NCBI GenBank assembly: GCA_030620095.1
Contig: JAUTXW010002365.1
Coordinates: 248,001-312,000, forward strand
Length of the DNA stretch: 64,000 bases
Direction: 5' to 3'
Source of the DNA: Kuschelorhynchus macadamiae
Taxonomy: Eukaryota > Arthropoda > Insecta > Coleoptera > Curculionidae
Position numbers and translations under genes: made by a program. This document shows positions 62,561-64,000 of the stretch, piece by piece. The notes under the pieces are model-generated. The model ran no database searches and had not been told where the DNA came from. It worked only from the letters and a program-made list of their open reading frames with translations. Each line of letters starts with the position of its first letter. Positions within the stretch are counted from its first letter, which is position 1.

Positions 62561-62923
62561 TGTACATTTTTTTTGGTTGGTTGTGTTTCTATTTGCTCTA
62601 TAGAATTTGCTGAAATAAAGTGTTTTGCGTTCAGTTGACGGACAGTTTTTACGTGATAGTTAATTCTAATAGTGTTTCCTACAAGTGCTAATGTGGGTGG
62701 CCACCAAATAGTAATTTTTCTTTCATTATTTGATAAAACTTAAAACACAACGCCTGCTTTTCTTTCCCGCCAAAAGAACGACAATCCTGTCAACCATATG
62801 TTTGCCATCATACTTCATTAAAGTGAGGTTAGTGTCTCATTGTTATTCTTCTTCTTAAATCAATTGTGGACATTTTCATATCAGCTGCTTTGCTGCAATT
62901 TTATTTAACTGAATTCTAATAAT

Positions 62924-63667
62924 ATGTCCACTTGTTTCAAATGTAATGAGATCATGGGTGATGTCGAGAAATATGCGTCTTGCGATGGTTGCAGGCAGAA
63001 GTTCCATTATACCTGTACAGATTTAACTACCTCTGAAATTAGAGTTATTGAACTCAAAACAAAGAGAAGTTTGAAGTTCTTATGCGAAGCTTGTCAAGAA
63101 GGAATGCGTTTAATACCTGTTTTGCAAAAACGTATTGACGTACTGGAGGAGAGACTTGAGTTGATCGAAACAATGGTGAGGAACGATTCTGCGAAGGATA
63201 CTCCTGCGGCCCCGACTGCATTGCCGGGTCAGCCTGGACCAGCTGGTAAAACTCTTGTGTCGGAGGTGTTCGAGAGACAGCGGCGTGTTAACAACATCAT
63301 GGTTTTCAATCACTCTTTGTCGGATGGAGAACCGGACACTATTCAGATCTCAACCTTGCTTGGTATAATCTGTGGCCAACCAGTTACAGTAGAAAAAGTT
63401 ATTAAACTGGGTAAACCAAACCGCAATAAACACAAACCACTAAAGGTTGTTCTGTCAAATACTCAGGATGTACATAAAATTCTTAAAAACAAAAATAAGC
63501 AATTACTAACTGAACGCCATATCTTTATTGAAGCGGATCTAACCCCTATGCAGCTGAATGATCTCAATGAGAAGAAGCGTGAACTAAGGAGTAGGAGGTC
63601 CAACGGTGAGGCAGATCTAGTCCTGCGATATACTAACGGTCGTCCAAATATTGGAACAAAAAACTAG
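62924..63667 (+). CDS. LINE-C ORF1, PHD-finger protein
   Basis: 247 aa, intact. PHD-type finger (CFKCNEIMGDVEKYASCDGC ... KFHYTCTDLTT ... FLCEAC), helix, Pro/Ala linker, then 'MVFNHSLSDGEPDTIQIS', 'VIKLGKPNRNKHKPLKVVL' and a basic end 'RRSNGEADLVLRYTNGRPNI'. It matches LINE-B ORF1 throughout but is clearly a different family. The start is the first ATG after a plausible 5' leader. Confidence 0.88.
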   Translation: MSTCFKCNEIMGDVEKYASCDGCRQKFHYTCTDLTTSEIRVIELKTKRSLKFLCEACQEGMRLIPVLQKRIDVLEERLELIETMVRNDSAKDTPAAPTALPGQPGPAGKTLVSEVFERQRRVNNIMVFNHSLSDGEPDTIQISTLLGIICGQPVTVEKVIKLGKPNRNKHKPLKVVLSNTQDVHKILKNKNKQLLTERHIFIEADLTPMQLNDLNEKKRELRSRRSNGEADLVLRYTNGRPNIGTKN

Positions 63668-64000
63668 AAACATCATCCAACTCCAATTTTCTGCATTGCT
63701 ACTATCAAAATGTGCGTGGTCTGAACAGTAGGACCCATACCTTCTACAATGCCGTTGCGGCAAACAATATGGACCTCGTGGCTGTGACGGAAACTTGGCT
63801 CAGGCCTGAGGTATCCGATACCGAGCTGTTTACCTCATCTTATGTCGTTTATCGCTCCGATCGCAACTTCCAAACCACGGGTACTACAAGAGGGGGAGGA
63901 GTACTGCTGGGCGTGAGGGAGGGTATCATGTCCGAGCAGTTGGACTTAAGCGGTGTATTTAATGTTGTTCCATTCATTGATGTAGTTGGATGTAAACTTA
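63636..64000 (+). CDS. LINE-C ORF2, N-terminal endonuclease part (runs off the window)
   Basis: The frame is open from about 63636 and lies -1 to ORF1. It encodes the start of an APE endonuclease: 'CYYQNVRGLNSRTHTF', 'DLVAVTETWLRPEVSD' and 'GGGVLLGVREGI'. No ATG precedes the conserved start of the domain, so it needs frameshifting or reinitiation. It continues past 64000. Confidence 0.88.
63658..63664 (+). promoter_or_regulatory. Candidate -1 frameshift heptamer A_AAA_AAC (LINE-C)
   Basis: ORF1 ends ACA AAA AAC TAG. The phase is A AAA AAC and the -1 product continues as ORF2 with the endonuclease domain about ten codons on. The same arrangement is present in LINE-B. Confidence 0.7.

Overview
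The window looks like AT-rich, repeat-dominated intergenic DNA from an arthropod, most likely an insect and possibly a beetle. That guess rests on the mix of elements: a Polinton/Maverick of the insect type, CR1/Jockey-like LINEs with PHD-finger ORF1, errantivirus-like Ty3/gypsy elements primed by tRNA-Ser, DUF4817-type mariner relatives, a Penelope-like element, and many long (TA)n arrays. I see no convincing single-copy host gene, tRNA or rRNA.

Layout. 1-8.2 kb is mostly anonymous sequence with a (TA)n array, one dispersed repeat and a 1.1 kb foldback element. 8.2-31.4 kb is a nest of elements. A tandem repeat of about 1 kb units was broken by a reverse-strand LINE, the LINE was broken by a ~15.9 kb Polinton, and a TA-flanked mariner-like element sits in the same repeat unit. 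31.8-33.0 kb is a Penelope-like remnant between two (TA)n arrays. 36.45-44.49 kb is a young Ty3/gypsy element (gag, pol, env) whose LTRs differ at one site. It is followed, across a (TA)n array only, by a decayed relative (44.54-50.76 kb) whose 3' end is inverted. 50.8-57.9 kb holds short repeats and foldback structures. 57.96-61.57 kb is a reverse-strand LINE, and 62.9-64.0 kb begins a second, related LINE on the + strand.

Polinton. Terminal inverted repeats of 1.5-1.9 kb enclose integrase, a DUF8207-type protein and a packaging ATPase (all minus), then a PLA2/pX-like protein, adenain-like protease, an unknown Cys-rich protein, penton, a small ORF and major capsid protein (all plus), then an unknown NLS-bearing protein and protein-primed DNA polymerase B (minus). 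The layout is that of a virus: replication and integration genes at the ends, virion genes packed in the middle with gaps of a few bases or stop-start overlaps. Integrase, DUF8207, PLA2/pX, protease, the Cys-rich ORF, capsid and polymerase each carry at least one lesion; ATPase, penton and the small ORF are open.

Most notable: a perfect A_AAA_AAC heptamer at the ORF1 stop of both LINEs with ORF2 in the -1 frame; a 60-nt candidate intron in Polinton PolB; Polinton TIRs dense in CRE, TCAAGGTCA, CACGTG and GC-box/CCAAT motifs; stop-start overlaps linking penton, small ORF and capsid; and the inverted 3' end of the second retroelement.
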